From the NCBI GenBank assembly GCA_026193555.1, contig JAPHUU010000232.1, forward strand, positions 1 through 5,507: a stretch of DNA of 5,507 bases, written 5' to 3'. The stretch comes from Rhodanobacter sp. GTDB lineage: Bacteria > Pseudomonadota > Gammaproteobacteria > Xanthomonadales > Rhodanobacteraceae. The notes under the pieces were generated by a model that saw nothing but the letters and a program-made list of their open reading frames with translations, was not told the origin of the DNA and did no database searches. The position numbers and the translations under genes were made by a program. Shown here one piece after another: positions 1-5,480 of this stretch (position 1 is the stretch's first letter; the number at the start of each line of letters is the position of its first letter).

Positions 1-1
1 C

Positions 2-46
2 ATGATTGCCGAGCGGGCGAGTGCCTTGATCCTGGGCAAGCCATGA
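2..46 (+). CDS. 3' end of an unidentified plus-strand gene (partial)
   Basis: From base 2 one frame is open from the window edge to a TGA at 44-46 and would encode a C-terminus reading MIAERASALILGKP. The gene would enter from the left and end 12 nt before a REP-type inverted repeat, convergent with the M48 protease gene. A repeat lying between two convergent stop codons is a common arrangement, which supports reading this as a real gene end. Fourteen codons are too few to identify a family, and a chance open frame cannot be excluded. Confidence 0.35.
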   Translation: MIAERASALILGKP

Positions 47-58
47 GCGTCAGATCCT

Positions 59-109
59 GTAGGAGCGCACCCTGTGCGCGAATGCATCGCGCCCAGGGTG
101 CGCTCCTAC
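59..109. repeat. REP-type inverted repeat pair with GTAGGAGC ends
   Basis: The arms 59-74 and 94-109 are perfect 16-nt reverse complements, each beginning GTAGGAGC when read inward from its end. After one mismatch the pairing continues for six more base pairs (76-81 with 87-92). Elements headed by GTAG and followed by a palindrome are known in Xanthomonadales, for example the SMAG elements of Stenotrophomonas, and are typical of REP sequences mobilised by RAYT transposases. Here two head-to-head units appear to form one long hairpin. It starts 3 nt after the M48 protease stop codon and has no T-run on either side, so it may stabilise or end transcripts but is not a classical intrinsic terminator. 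Confidence 0.75.
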
Positions 110-112
110 TGC

Positions 113-2029
113 TTACGCCGGCACCGGGCAGTGCAGGCTGGCGCAGATCACCCGCAGCAATTCGGCCTCTTCCACGCTGACCACGCCATCGGCATCAATG
201 GCGCGGGCCAGGCTCTGGATCACCAGCTCCTTCGCCACCGGCATCAAACCGTCCAGGTCATCCAGCGCGCGTTCGAACGGTGCCTGCCACGCCGCGGGCG
301 GCGGCGACCACTCGATCGCCTCGCCGGGAAAGGCATTCTGCATCGCCAGCAGCCAGGCACGACGCGCACTTGTTTCATCGGAACAACCCGCCGCCGAGAC
401 AACCGTGCAAACCAGGATCAGGCTTTCGCGACAGGCCGGAAGTTTCTTCAGGCCATCGATCGGCGTGCGGCGGGGCTGCCGCGCCTCCTGCAATTGCACG
501 CGCAGCAGCCGGGCCAGGCAATACTCGTTGAGGTCAACCCTGCCATCGACCTTGACGAGGGCATCGAGCGTGTCCAGCAGGGTCTGCTGACGTCCGTCCG
601 GCAGCTGCTTCAACGCGGGAAACGCGATCGCGACAAGCGGCAGGCGTGCGATCGGCGCCAGTGCTTCCAACTCGCCAACCATCGTCTGTACCGTCTGTTG
701 CACATCGTCGCCAAACGCATCGGCCACGATCCGCCGCTGCGCCGGCTGCAGTTCGGTCTGCAGTGACAGCGCCAGCGCCAGCATCACCGCCAGCGCGGAT
801 TCGGGGTGCTGCACAGCCTCACTCAAGGCCACCGGCATCGCCTGATGCACCGCGGCGGCTCGCTGGAAGCCGGCGGCTGCTGGCGCACCGCCGGCACCGG
901 CAGCAACGGCTCCTCCAGCCAGTACCGCAGGCAGTACCGGAGGCAGCGCCATGCCCGGTACTCCCAGCGGAGTGCGGGCTTTCGGGGTTTCCTTCGCAGC
1001 GGGTGGCGCCTCGGCAGCCTGCTGCATCGATGCCGCCAGCCGAGCCAGTTCTTCCTCGCGAAAACCTGGCTCCAGTGCCTGGATGCGCTGCAACAACGGC
1101 GGATGGGTGGCGAACAGTGCGTTGAACGGGTCCGCCTCGCCGAACAGCATGTGTGCCACTTCGTGCCGATTGGCGACCTGCAGCCGGGAACCCTCGCTGA
1201 GGACCGCGATCTTCTTCAGCGCACCGGCAATGCCGTCGGTCTGACGGGTGAACTGCACGGCCGAGGCGTCGGCCAGCGACTCGCGCGAACGCGCCACGGC
1301 GGCCTGGATCAGCCGCGCAAAGAAATAGCCGATATAGCCGACCACGATCAGGGCCAGGCCGATCATCCAGACCTGGCCACCGCCGCCATCGCGGCGACTG
1401 CTGCGGCCACCGCCGAACCAGATCACCCGGCGCCCCACGATCGCCAGCACCAGGATGCCGAACAACAAGCCCATCAGGCGGATGTTCAGTCGCATGTCAC
1501 CGTTCAGGACATGGCTGAACTCATGCGCGATCACGCCTTGCAACTCGTCGCGGCTCAGGTTGTCGAGGCAACCTCGGGTCACGCACACGGCCGCATCGGA
1601 GGTCGAGTACCCGGCGGCAAACGCGTTGATGCCCGGCTCGTCGGCCAACAGGTAGATGTCCGGCACCGGCACGCCCGCCGCGATCGCCACCTCCTCGATC
1701 ACGTTGCGCAGGCGGCGCAGTTCCGGATCGCTGGTGTCCGGCGGCACGGCAACCGCACCCACGCTTTCGGCCACGCTCTTGCCGCCACCGGACAGGCTCA
1801 TGATGCGGAACAGCGAACTGAGCGCGATCCCGCCCAGCACCACCAGGGTGCTGGCGAACAGCAGCGGCAGGTTCGATTGCGCCGGCTCGCCGGCCACCGG
1901 GCGATGGCCCATGCTGAACCAGACCACCGCATCGATCGCCACCACGATCGCGATCACGGCCAGCACGAACAACCCGACCAGTCGCCGGCTGCTGCCGCGT
2001 ACCCGGGCCTGTTGCGCAAAGAAATCCAT
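113..2029 (-). CDS. Membrane-bound M48 family zinc metalloprotease (HtpX-like) with TerB-like C-terminal region
   Basis: Predicted 638-residue integral membrane metalloprotease, probably acting in membrane or envelope protein quality control. Hydrophobic segments lie at about 17-39, 53-76, 182-198 and 219-238. The zinc site is HEFSH (His169, Glu170, His173), and the likely third ligand is Glu250 in RESLAD. This TM-TM-catalytic-TM-TM order is that of M48/HtpX proteins. From about 335 to 400 there is a Pro/Ala/Gly-rich linker. The remaining 240 residues are helical and include two acidic segments resembling TerB, VDGRVDLNE near 494-502 and DADGVVSVEE near 612-621. HtpX itself is under 300 residues, so this is the longer LemA-associated type. 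The ATG at 2029 is preceded by GGAGG at 2034-2038. It follows lemA after 56 nt on the same strand, so cotranscription is likely. The catalytic family is clear; the substrate is unknown. Confidence 0.93.
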   Translation of the reverse strand: MDFFAQQARVRGSSRRLVGLFVLAVIAIVVAIDAVVWFSMGHRPVAGEPAQSNLPLLFASTLVVLGGIALSSLFRIMSLSGGGKSVAESVGAVAVPPDTSDPELRRLRNVIEEVAIAAGVPVPDIYLLADEPGINAFAAGYSTSDAAVCVTRGCLDNLSRDELQGVIAHEFSHVLNGDMRLNIRLMGLLFGILVLAIVGRRVIWFGGGRSSRRDGGGGQVWMIGLALIVVGYIGYFFARLIQAAVARSRESLADASAVQFTRQTDGIAGALKKIAVLSEGSRLQVANRHEVAHMLFGEADPFNALFATHPPLLQRIQALEPGFREEELARLAASMQQAAEAPPAAKETPKARTPLGVPGMALPPVLPAVLAGGAVAAGAGGAPAAAGFQRAAAVHQAMPVALSEAVQHPESALAVMLALALSLQTELQPAQRRIVADAFGDDVQQTVQTMVGELEALAPIARLPLVAIAFPALKQLPDGRQQTLLDTLDALVKVDGRVDLNEYCLARLLRVQLQEARQPRRTPIDGLKKLPACRESLILVCTVVSAAGCSDETSARRAWLLAMQNAFPGEAIEWSPPPAAWQAPFERALDDLDGLMPVAKELVIQSLARAIDADGVVSVEEAELLRVICASLHCPVPA

Positions 2030-2052
2030 GGAGCCTCCAGCAGCTGAAAGGG

Positions 2053-2078
2053 TGCATCGCGGCGGTCGCCGCGATGCA
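2053..2078. promoter_or_regulatory. Perfect 11-bp hairpin between lemA and the M48 protease gene
   Basis: The arms 2053-2063 and 2068-2078 are perfect reverse complements around a 4-nt loop. The hairpin sits 7 nt after the lemA stop codon and ends 14 nt before the protease Shine-Dalgarno sequence. No T-run follows on the minus strand, so full termination is unlikely. In an operon mRNA it could protect the lemA part from exonucleases or cause partial attenuation, giving more LemA than protease. Its arms contain GCATCGCG, which is also found in the REP pair at 84-91, so it may be a degenerate member of that repeat family. The structure is visible; the role is inferred. Confidence 0.55.
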
Positions 2079-2085
2079 GCGGCAA

Positions 2086-2673
2086 TCAGGTGAAGGAAAC
2101 CTTCGGCACGTCACGCACGGCCGGATCCTCGATCTTCAGCGGCTCGGCCACGACAAAACCGAAGCTGTTCGCCACGACCGAGGCAGGAAACACCTCGCGC
2201 CGGTTGTTGTAGCTCAACACCGAGTCGTTATAGGCCTGGCGGGCGAAGGCAACCCGATTCTCGGTCGAGGTCAACTCCTCGGACAGCTGCATCATGGTCT
2301 GGTTGGCCTTCAGATCCGGATACGCTTCCTGCAGCGCGAACAAGTGACCCAACGTCTGGGTCAAGGCATTTTCACTGGCGCCCAACTGCTGCATCGCGGC
2401 CGGGTCACCCGGGTTGGCCTTGGCACCGGCCAGCCCGCTGACTGCCGCGTTGCGGGCCTGCACCACCGCTTCCAGGGTGCCGCGTTCATGGGCGAGATAG
2501 CCCTTGGCGGTTTCCACCAGGTTGGGAATCAGATCGTGCCGGCGGGTGAGCTGCACATCGATCTGCGCAAAGGCGTTCTTGTAGCCATTTCTCGACGTAA
2601 CCAGTCCGTTGTAGATACCCACGAAGTACAAGACAATCAGAAGGACGACAACCAGAAAAATGATCAGAACCAT
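2086..2673 (-). CDS. lemA: LemA family protein
   Basis: A 195-residue LemA-family protein of ordinary family length. One N-terminal hydrophobic segment (about residues 2-21) is followed by the family signature: YNGLV at 21-25, the NAFAQID region at 33-39 and RRHDLIPNLVE at 44-54. Next come a long helical stretch, the conserved AYPDLKAN and RQAYNDSV segments, and a C-terminal FGF region. LemA proteins are anchored helical bundles whose biochemical role is not firmly known; they are often encoded beside an M48 protease, as here. The ATG at 2673 was chosen because the hydrophobic helix starts directly and GGAG lies 9 nt upstream. An in-frame ATG at 2703 would add ten mostly charged residues. lemA is first in the apparent operon and divergent from the serine hydrolase gene. 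The family call is very secure. Confidence 0.95.
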   Translation of the reverse strand: MVLIIFLVVVLLIVLYFVGIYNGLVTSRNGYKNAFAQIDVQLTRRHDLIPNLVETAKGYLAHERGTLEAVVQARNAAVSGLAGAKANPGDPAAMQQLGASENALTQTLGHLFALQEAYPDLKANQTMMQLSEELTSTENRVAFARQAYNDSVLSYNNRREVFPASVVANSFGFVVAEPLKIEDPAVRDVPKVSFT

Positions 2674-2728
2674 CGGTAGTTTCTCCACCCTTCGGCGCAC
2701 CACCGCGCCAGGACCTCGTCAGAATAAC
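2674..2728. promoter_or_regulatory. 55-nt divergent intergenic region, lemA / serine hydrolase
   Basis: The start codons of lemA (minus) and the serine hydrolase (plus) are only 55 nt apart, so at least one promoter must overlap the opposite gene. On the minus strand the clearest candidate is an extended -10-like TGTTATTCT (2721-2729) for lemA. It matches TATAAT at four of six positions, has no good -35, and overlaps the serine hydrolase start codon. No convincing plus-strand promoter was seen. A Shine-Dalgarno-like AGGA at 2710-2713 is rather far (15 nt) from the serine hydrolase ATG. The region is real; the promoter assignment is weak. Confidence 0.3.
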
Positions 2729-4039
2729 ATGCAGTTTCAAAAGATTTTTTTGCTGATCGCGGGTTCTCTCGGACTCGCCAGCGTATCGCTGCGCGCGCCT
2801 GCGGCGGCGACCACGCTTCATGCTTCCACGGCGGCAAGCCCTGCCGGGCAGCGCCTGCCGGCGGCGCGCGTCAAGAGCACGCTGGCGGACTATCAACACT
2901 GGCTGGATCGACTGGCCGACCGCCATGCGGTCGCCGGTCTGGCCACCGCCGTGGTGATCGACAACAAGGTCGTCTTCGAGCAGACCGTCGGTTACGCCAA
3001 TGCGGCAACCCGACAACCGGTCACGCCAGACACCGTGTTCCGACTCGCCTCCCTGTCCAAGGCATTCGCGACTGCATTGACCGGTCTGCTGGTGAACGAC
3101 GGCAAACTGAGCTGGGACACCAGGCTGGTCAACGTGCTGCCCTACTTCAAGCTGAAGGACATGCAAGCCGCCGATGAAGCGACGGTCGCCGACATCCTCG
3201 GCCAGAAGCTGGGCCTGCCACGCAATACCTACGACAACATGCTCGAGGGCGACATTCCCTACGAGGAGCTGGTGCGAAAGCTGGACGAAGTGAACATGAC
3301 CTGCGCCGTCGGCCAGTGCTACGGCTATCAGAACGTCGCCTTCGGCATGATCGGCGACGTGGTGTTCGCGCGCACCGGCGATTTCTTTTATCACCTGGTC
3401 GACAAGCGCCTCTTCTATCCGCTGGGGATGCGCACCGCCAGCTATGGCCTGGCCGCACTGGAGTCGAGCAAGAGCTGGGCACGCCCGCATCGCGCGTCGG
3501 CGCGAGGCTGGATTCCGTTCAAACCCAGTGAAACCTATTACCGGGTGGCGCCGGCAGCGGGTGTCAATGCCAGCCTGCACGACATGGAGAAATGGCTTGT
3601 CGCGCAGATGGGCGGGCGCCAGGACGTACTGTCTTCCGCATTGCTGGACGTGCTTCATGCGCCTGGAGTGGCCACCCCCAGCGAGCTGCATGCAACCGCA
3701 TGGCGACGGGCGCGACTGACCGCCGCGCACTACGCGCTGGGCTGGCGCGTTTTTACCTACGGTGGCGAAACCCTGATCTACCACGCTGGCGCCGTGGCCG
3801 GCTATCGCACGATGATCGGCTTCTTTCCGAAATACCATGTGGGCGTGGTCACCCTGTGGAACTCGACCGGCCCGGCCCCCAGCGGCCTGATGCCGATGGT
3901 GTTCGACGACCTGCTTGCCTTGCCGCATGTCGACTGGGCAAACATCGAAGGCAATGCCCCGCCGCCACACCATGCCGCTCCGAAAAAGAAGCGAGCCAGG
4001 CGCCATCACTCAGGACATCGCCACCGCCACGGCGCTTGA
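2729..4039 (+). CDS. Exported serine hydrolase, class C beta-lactamase / penicillin-binding-protein-like family
   Basis: A 436-residue serine hydrolase of the beta-lactamase superfamily. The first 26 or so residues form a signal peptide: Lys5, a hydrophobic stretch, then an Ala-rich APAAA cleavage region. The catalytic motifs are in order and at class C-like spacing: SLSK with Ser108 and Lys111, YQN with Tyr200 and Asn202, and HAG at 352-354 in place of KTG. The family contains AmpC-type lactamases, D,D-peptidases and esterases; these motifs do not separate them, so the substrate is not assigned. Where most relatives have a Ser/His-containing HTSGLP-like segment, this protein reads GQKLGLP. 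It ends in a Pro-His-Lys-Arg-rich tail (from about 410), unusual for the family. The ATG at 2729 was chosen because it begins the signal peptide; the upstream ATG at 2660 would overlap lemA. It stands alone between lemA and a terminator-like repeat. Confidence 0.9.
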   Translation: MQFQKIFLLIAGSLGLASVSLRAPAAATTLHASTAASPAGQRLPAARVKSTLADYQHWLDRLADRHAVAGLATAVVIDNKVVFEQTVGYANAATRQPVTPDTVFRLASLSKAFATALTGLLVNDGKLSWDTRLVNVLPYFKLKDMQAADEATVADILGQKLGLPRNTYDNMLEGDIPYEELVRKLDEVNMTCAVGQCYGYQNVAFGMIGDVVFARTGDFFYHLVDKRLFYPLGMRTASYGLAALESSKSWARPHRASARGWIPFKPSETYYRVAPAAGVNASLHDMEKWLVAQMGGRQDVLSSALLDVLHAPGVATPSELHATAWRRARLTAAHYALGWRVFTYGGETLIYHAGAVAGYRTMIGFFPKYHVGVVTLWNSTGPAPSGLMPMVFDDLLALPHVDWANIEGNAPPPHHAAPKKKRARRHHSGHRHRHGA

Positions 4040-4061
4040 TCCACTCAGCGCAGGTGCCACA

Positions 4062-4100
4062 AACGGCAACGGCACACCTTGGTGGTGTGCCGTTGCCGTT
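4062..4100. terminator. Terminator-like perfect 17-bp inverted repeat between convergent genes
   Basis: The arms 4062-4078 and 4084-4100 are perfect reverse complements around a 5-nt loop, making a very stable G+C-rich hairpin. It begins 22 nt after the serine hydrolase stop and 22 nt past the tonB-family stop on the other strand, so it serves both convergent genes. After the hairpin the minus strand reads GTTTGTG, a weak T-rich tail. The plus strand has almost none, so termination may be less efficient in that direction. Each arm contains a short internal duplication of AACGGC. It is not headed by GTAGGAGC and does not belong to the repeat family at 59-109. Confidence 0.7.
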
Positions 4101-4122
4101 CAGATCACGCTGGATGTCGGTG

Positions 4123-5151
4123 TCAAAGGCTGAAATCGATCCGCTGCCGACTGACGGTGGAAACGGCTACTCCATCCTTCATTGCGGGTGTGAAGCGGTA
4201 ACGGCGCACGGCGTCCGTCGCGGCACGGTCGAACAAGCGCCGTGGTTGCGAGTCCACCACTTGCACATCGCTGGTGCGCCCGTTTGGATTGATCGTGAAT
4301 GACACCACCACCCAGCCACTCCTTCGCGCACGCAGCGCCGCTCGAGGATAGGTCGGCGCCACCTCCTGCACCAGCACGGCCTGGCTGTTCTGCGCACTGC
4401 CTGCCGCCGCCGCGTTGGCGGCCACTGCGTCCGTTCCCGCACCGGTGGCCTGCTGTTTCGACCGCTGCGCGGCACCCGCCTGCTTCGCCTTCTCCTGTTC
4501 GGCAAGCAGGGTTTTCTGCTGCTCGGCGAGCTTGTCCGCGGCGAGCTTGTCCGCGGCGGCCTTGGCCGCCGCCAGATCCTGCGCCTTCTGCTGATCCGTC
4601 GCCTCCTGTTGCTGCTTGTCCTGCAGCTTGCGCTGAGCGTCCAGCTTGGAGCGCAGGATGGTCAGCGTGAAGTTGGCCGGGTCAGCCTTGGCCAGCAGTT
4701 CGATCTGACGCTGCGCACCATTGAAGTCGCGCGAGTTGATCGACTGCTCGGCCGAATTGGCGGCGAACGGAAAGGTTTCGCGCAATGCGTCGGACGCGAC
4801 CCGATTGCCCGGCTGCTTTTCCAGCACCCTGAGGTAGAACTCGAAGGCATTGTTGCCGGCGGGTGCCAGATAGCGTTGCTCGTTGATCGCCTTGCGGGCC
4901 TCACCCAGCAGCTGATTGATGTCCATGCCGGCCACATCGACGGGCGCTGGCAATGCCGCATGGGTCGCCGTGGCGACCGGCGTGGACGGATGACCACCTG
5001 AGTCGGACATGATCAGTTCCTGGTGCGGCAGGATGATCAGGAACCAGGCGCCGACTGCCAGCAAGGCAAAGATGGCGATGACGGCAATCACGACGGGCTT
5101 GACGGCCCCGCGCGCATGCCGGGGTGTGTTGAGCAGATTTCGGGTATCCAT
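4123..5151 (-). CDS. TonB family protein with N-terminal anchor, helical region and coiled coil
   Basis: A 342-residue protein with a short basic cytoplasmic N-terminus, one membrane helix at about 18-42 and a periplasmic remainder. Residues 73-160 are helical and TPR-like (the RYLAPAGNNAFEFYLRVLE region). Residues 165-225 are rich in Gln, Ala, Lys and Glu and look like a coiled coil. Residues 258-342 are a TonB C-terminal domain with APTYPRAAL, the VSFTINPNGR strand and the RYRFTPA segment. TonB couples the proton gradient, via ExbB/ExbD, to outer-membrane receptors. Here a coiled coil replaces the usual Pro-rich spacer, and no exbB, exbD or receptor gene is in the window, so genuine energy transduction is unproven. 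The ATG at 5151 directly precedes the anchor and has a GAGAG-type ribosome site just upstream. In-frame extension to 5265 would pass through a REP-like element and was not used. Confidence 0.9.
   Translation of the reverse strand: MDTRNLLNTPRHARGAVKPVVIAVIAIFALLAVGAWFLIILPHQELIMSDSGGHPSTPVATATHAALPAPVDVAGMDINQLLGEARKAINEQRYLAPAGNNAFEFYLRVLEKQPGNRVASDALRETFPFAANSAEQSINSRDFNGAQRQIELLAKADPANFTLTILRSKLDAQRKLQDKQQQEATDQQKAQDLAAAKAAADKLAADKLAEQQKTLLAEQEKAKQAGAAQRSKQQATGAGTDAVAANAAAAGSAQNSQAVLVQEVAPTYPRAALRARRSGWVVVSFTINPNGRTSDVQVVDSQPRRLFDRAATDAVRRYRFTPAMKDGVAVSTVSRQRIDFSL
4526..4555 (-). repeat. Two tandem 15-bp repeats inside the TonB-family gene
   Basis: GCGAGCTTGTCCGCG occurs twice back to back, at 4526-4540 and 4541-4555. 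On the coding strand this yields a duplicated five-residue heptad-like segment, ADKLAADKLAE, in the coiled-coil region. The repeat length is a multiple of three, so gain or loss of a copy by slippage would keep the reading frame and only change the coiled-coil length. Confidence 0.85.
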
Positions 5152-5411
5152 GGTCTCTCGCTGAGTATCGACAGATACCCGCGCTTTTTCCCCCTGTAGG
5201 AGCAACAAGTCCCCCGGACTCATCGCGGCGCGGATGTGCGAAAGGTAACCCCAATGACCCAGCACGGCAAATCGTGCCTGGACCGCGGAATTTCGTCCTC
5301 AAACCAGGCATGACCCGCCACTCGTCCGCGGACCTTGGCGGGACCAGCCCAGGTGACCGTCCCAGGCATTCACGATGACGTGGCAGCGACCCCGCTTCCA
5401 TCGCCCCTGGC
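5152..5411. other. Intergenic stretch upstream of the TonB-family gene; 3' exon side of the group II intron
   Basis: No convincing gene is visible in these 260 nt. Nearest the gene is a 5-bp hairpin (5165-5169 with 5174-5178) just upstream of the ribosome-binding region; it could affect translation. Further out are the REP-like element at 5194-5228 and an imperfect hairpin at 5259-5281. The remaining part, up to the intron end at 5412, has open frames on the minus strand but no recognisable domain and no suitable start. It could be the end of a gene interrupted by the intron or plain spacer. No clear promoter with both -35 and -10 boxes was seen for the TonB-family gene. Confidence 0.5.
5194..5228 (+). 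repeat. Single REP-like element, GTAGGAGC head
   Basis: TGTAGGAGC is followed by a small palindrome (AGTCC at 5208-5212 pairing with GGACT at 5216-5220) and then CATCGCG (5221-5227). The head and the CATCGCG tail match the unit at 59-91, but the central hairpin differs, as expected for members of a diverged REP family. The element lies about 45 nt upstream of the TonB-family start codon, an unusual place because REP units are commoner after genes. It may have been inserted into the leader or promoter region. Confidence 0.5.
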
Positions 5412-5414
5412 ATC

Positions 5415-5447
5415 GGGTAGGGAGCCGGAATCCTCCGGCCCCCTCCC
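5415..5447 (-). ncRNA. Group II intron domain VI with bulged branch-point adenosine
   Basis: On the minus strand GGGAGGGGGCCGGA (5447-5434) pairs along its whole length with 5429-5415 around a GGAT loop, with one unpaired base: the adenosine complementary to 5418. Allowing one G-U pair, every other position pairs. The bulged A is followed by six bases to the intron end (ACCCGAT), the right place for the branch-point nucleotide that forms the lariat. Confidence 0.78.
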
Positions 5448-5450
5448 ACA

Positions 5451-5480
5451 CCACCGTACGTGCGGTTCCGCATACGGCGG
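5451..5480 (-). ncRNA. Group II intron domain V (catalytic hairpin)
   Basis: On the minus strand a 9-bp lower stem (CCGCCGTAT with GTACGGTGG, including a G-U pair at the triad) is followed by a 2-nt AC bulge on the 3' side, a short upper stem GCG/CGC and a GAAC loop. The core follows the well-known domain V of yeast ai5gamma closely. The catalytic triad reads CGC, as in the group IIC intron of Oceanobacillus, instead of AGC. The hairpin is 30 nt, against 34 nt in the classic form, because the upper stem has lost two base pairs. The loop is GAAC and not a GNRA tetraloop. Confidence 0.8.

Noticed and set aside
806..2047. Long plus-strand open frame (413 codons) opposite the M48 protease gene
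   Set aside because: It lies antisense to a gene with clear catalytic motifs, its product is low-complexity and rich in Arg, His and Gln, and no domain is recognisable. Long antisense frames are expected in G+C-rich DNA.
2660..2728. Upstream ATG at 2660 as the start of the serine hydrolase
   Set aside because: It would put 23 non-hydrophobic residues before an obvious signal peptide and overlap the start of lemA.
2486..4009. Long minus-strand open frame (507 codons) opposite the serine hydrolase gene
   Set aside because: It is a shadow of the serine hydrolase gene, runs into lemA in the wrong frame and shows no family motif.
5152..5265. In-frame extension of the TonB-family protein to an ATG at 5265
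   Set aside because: The added 38 residues run through a REP-like element and precede the normal basic N-terminus and anchor; the ATG at 5151 has a better ribosome site.
5201..5310. Hammerhead-ribozyme-like words on the minus strand (GATGAGTCC and GAGGACGAAA)
   Set aside because: The invariant CUGAUGA core is not intact (GCGATGA instead), the two words are in the wrong order and about 70 nt apart, and the local stem is not followed by GAAA.
5254..5313. Possible 19-codon plus-strand peptide starting MTQHGKSC
   Set aside because: It has no ribosome-binding site and no recognisable feature, and it overlaps a small hairpin; chance is the simplest explanation.
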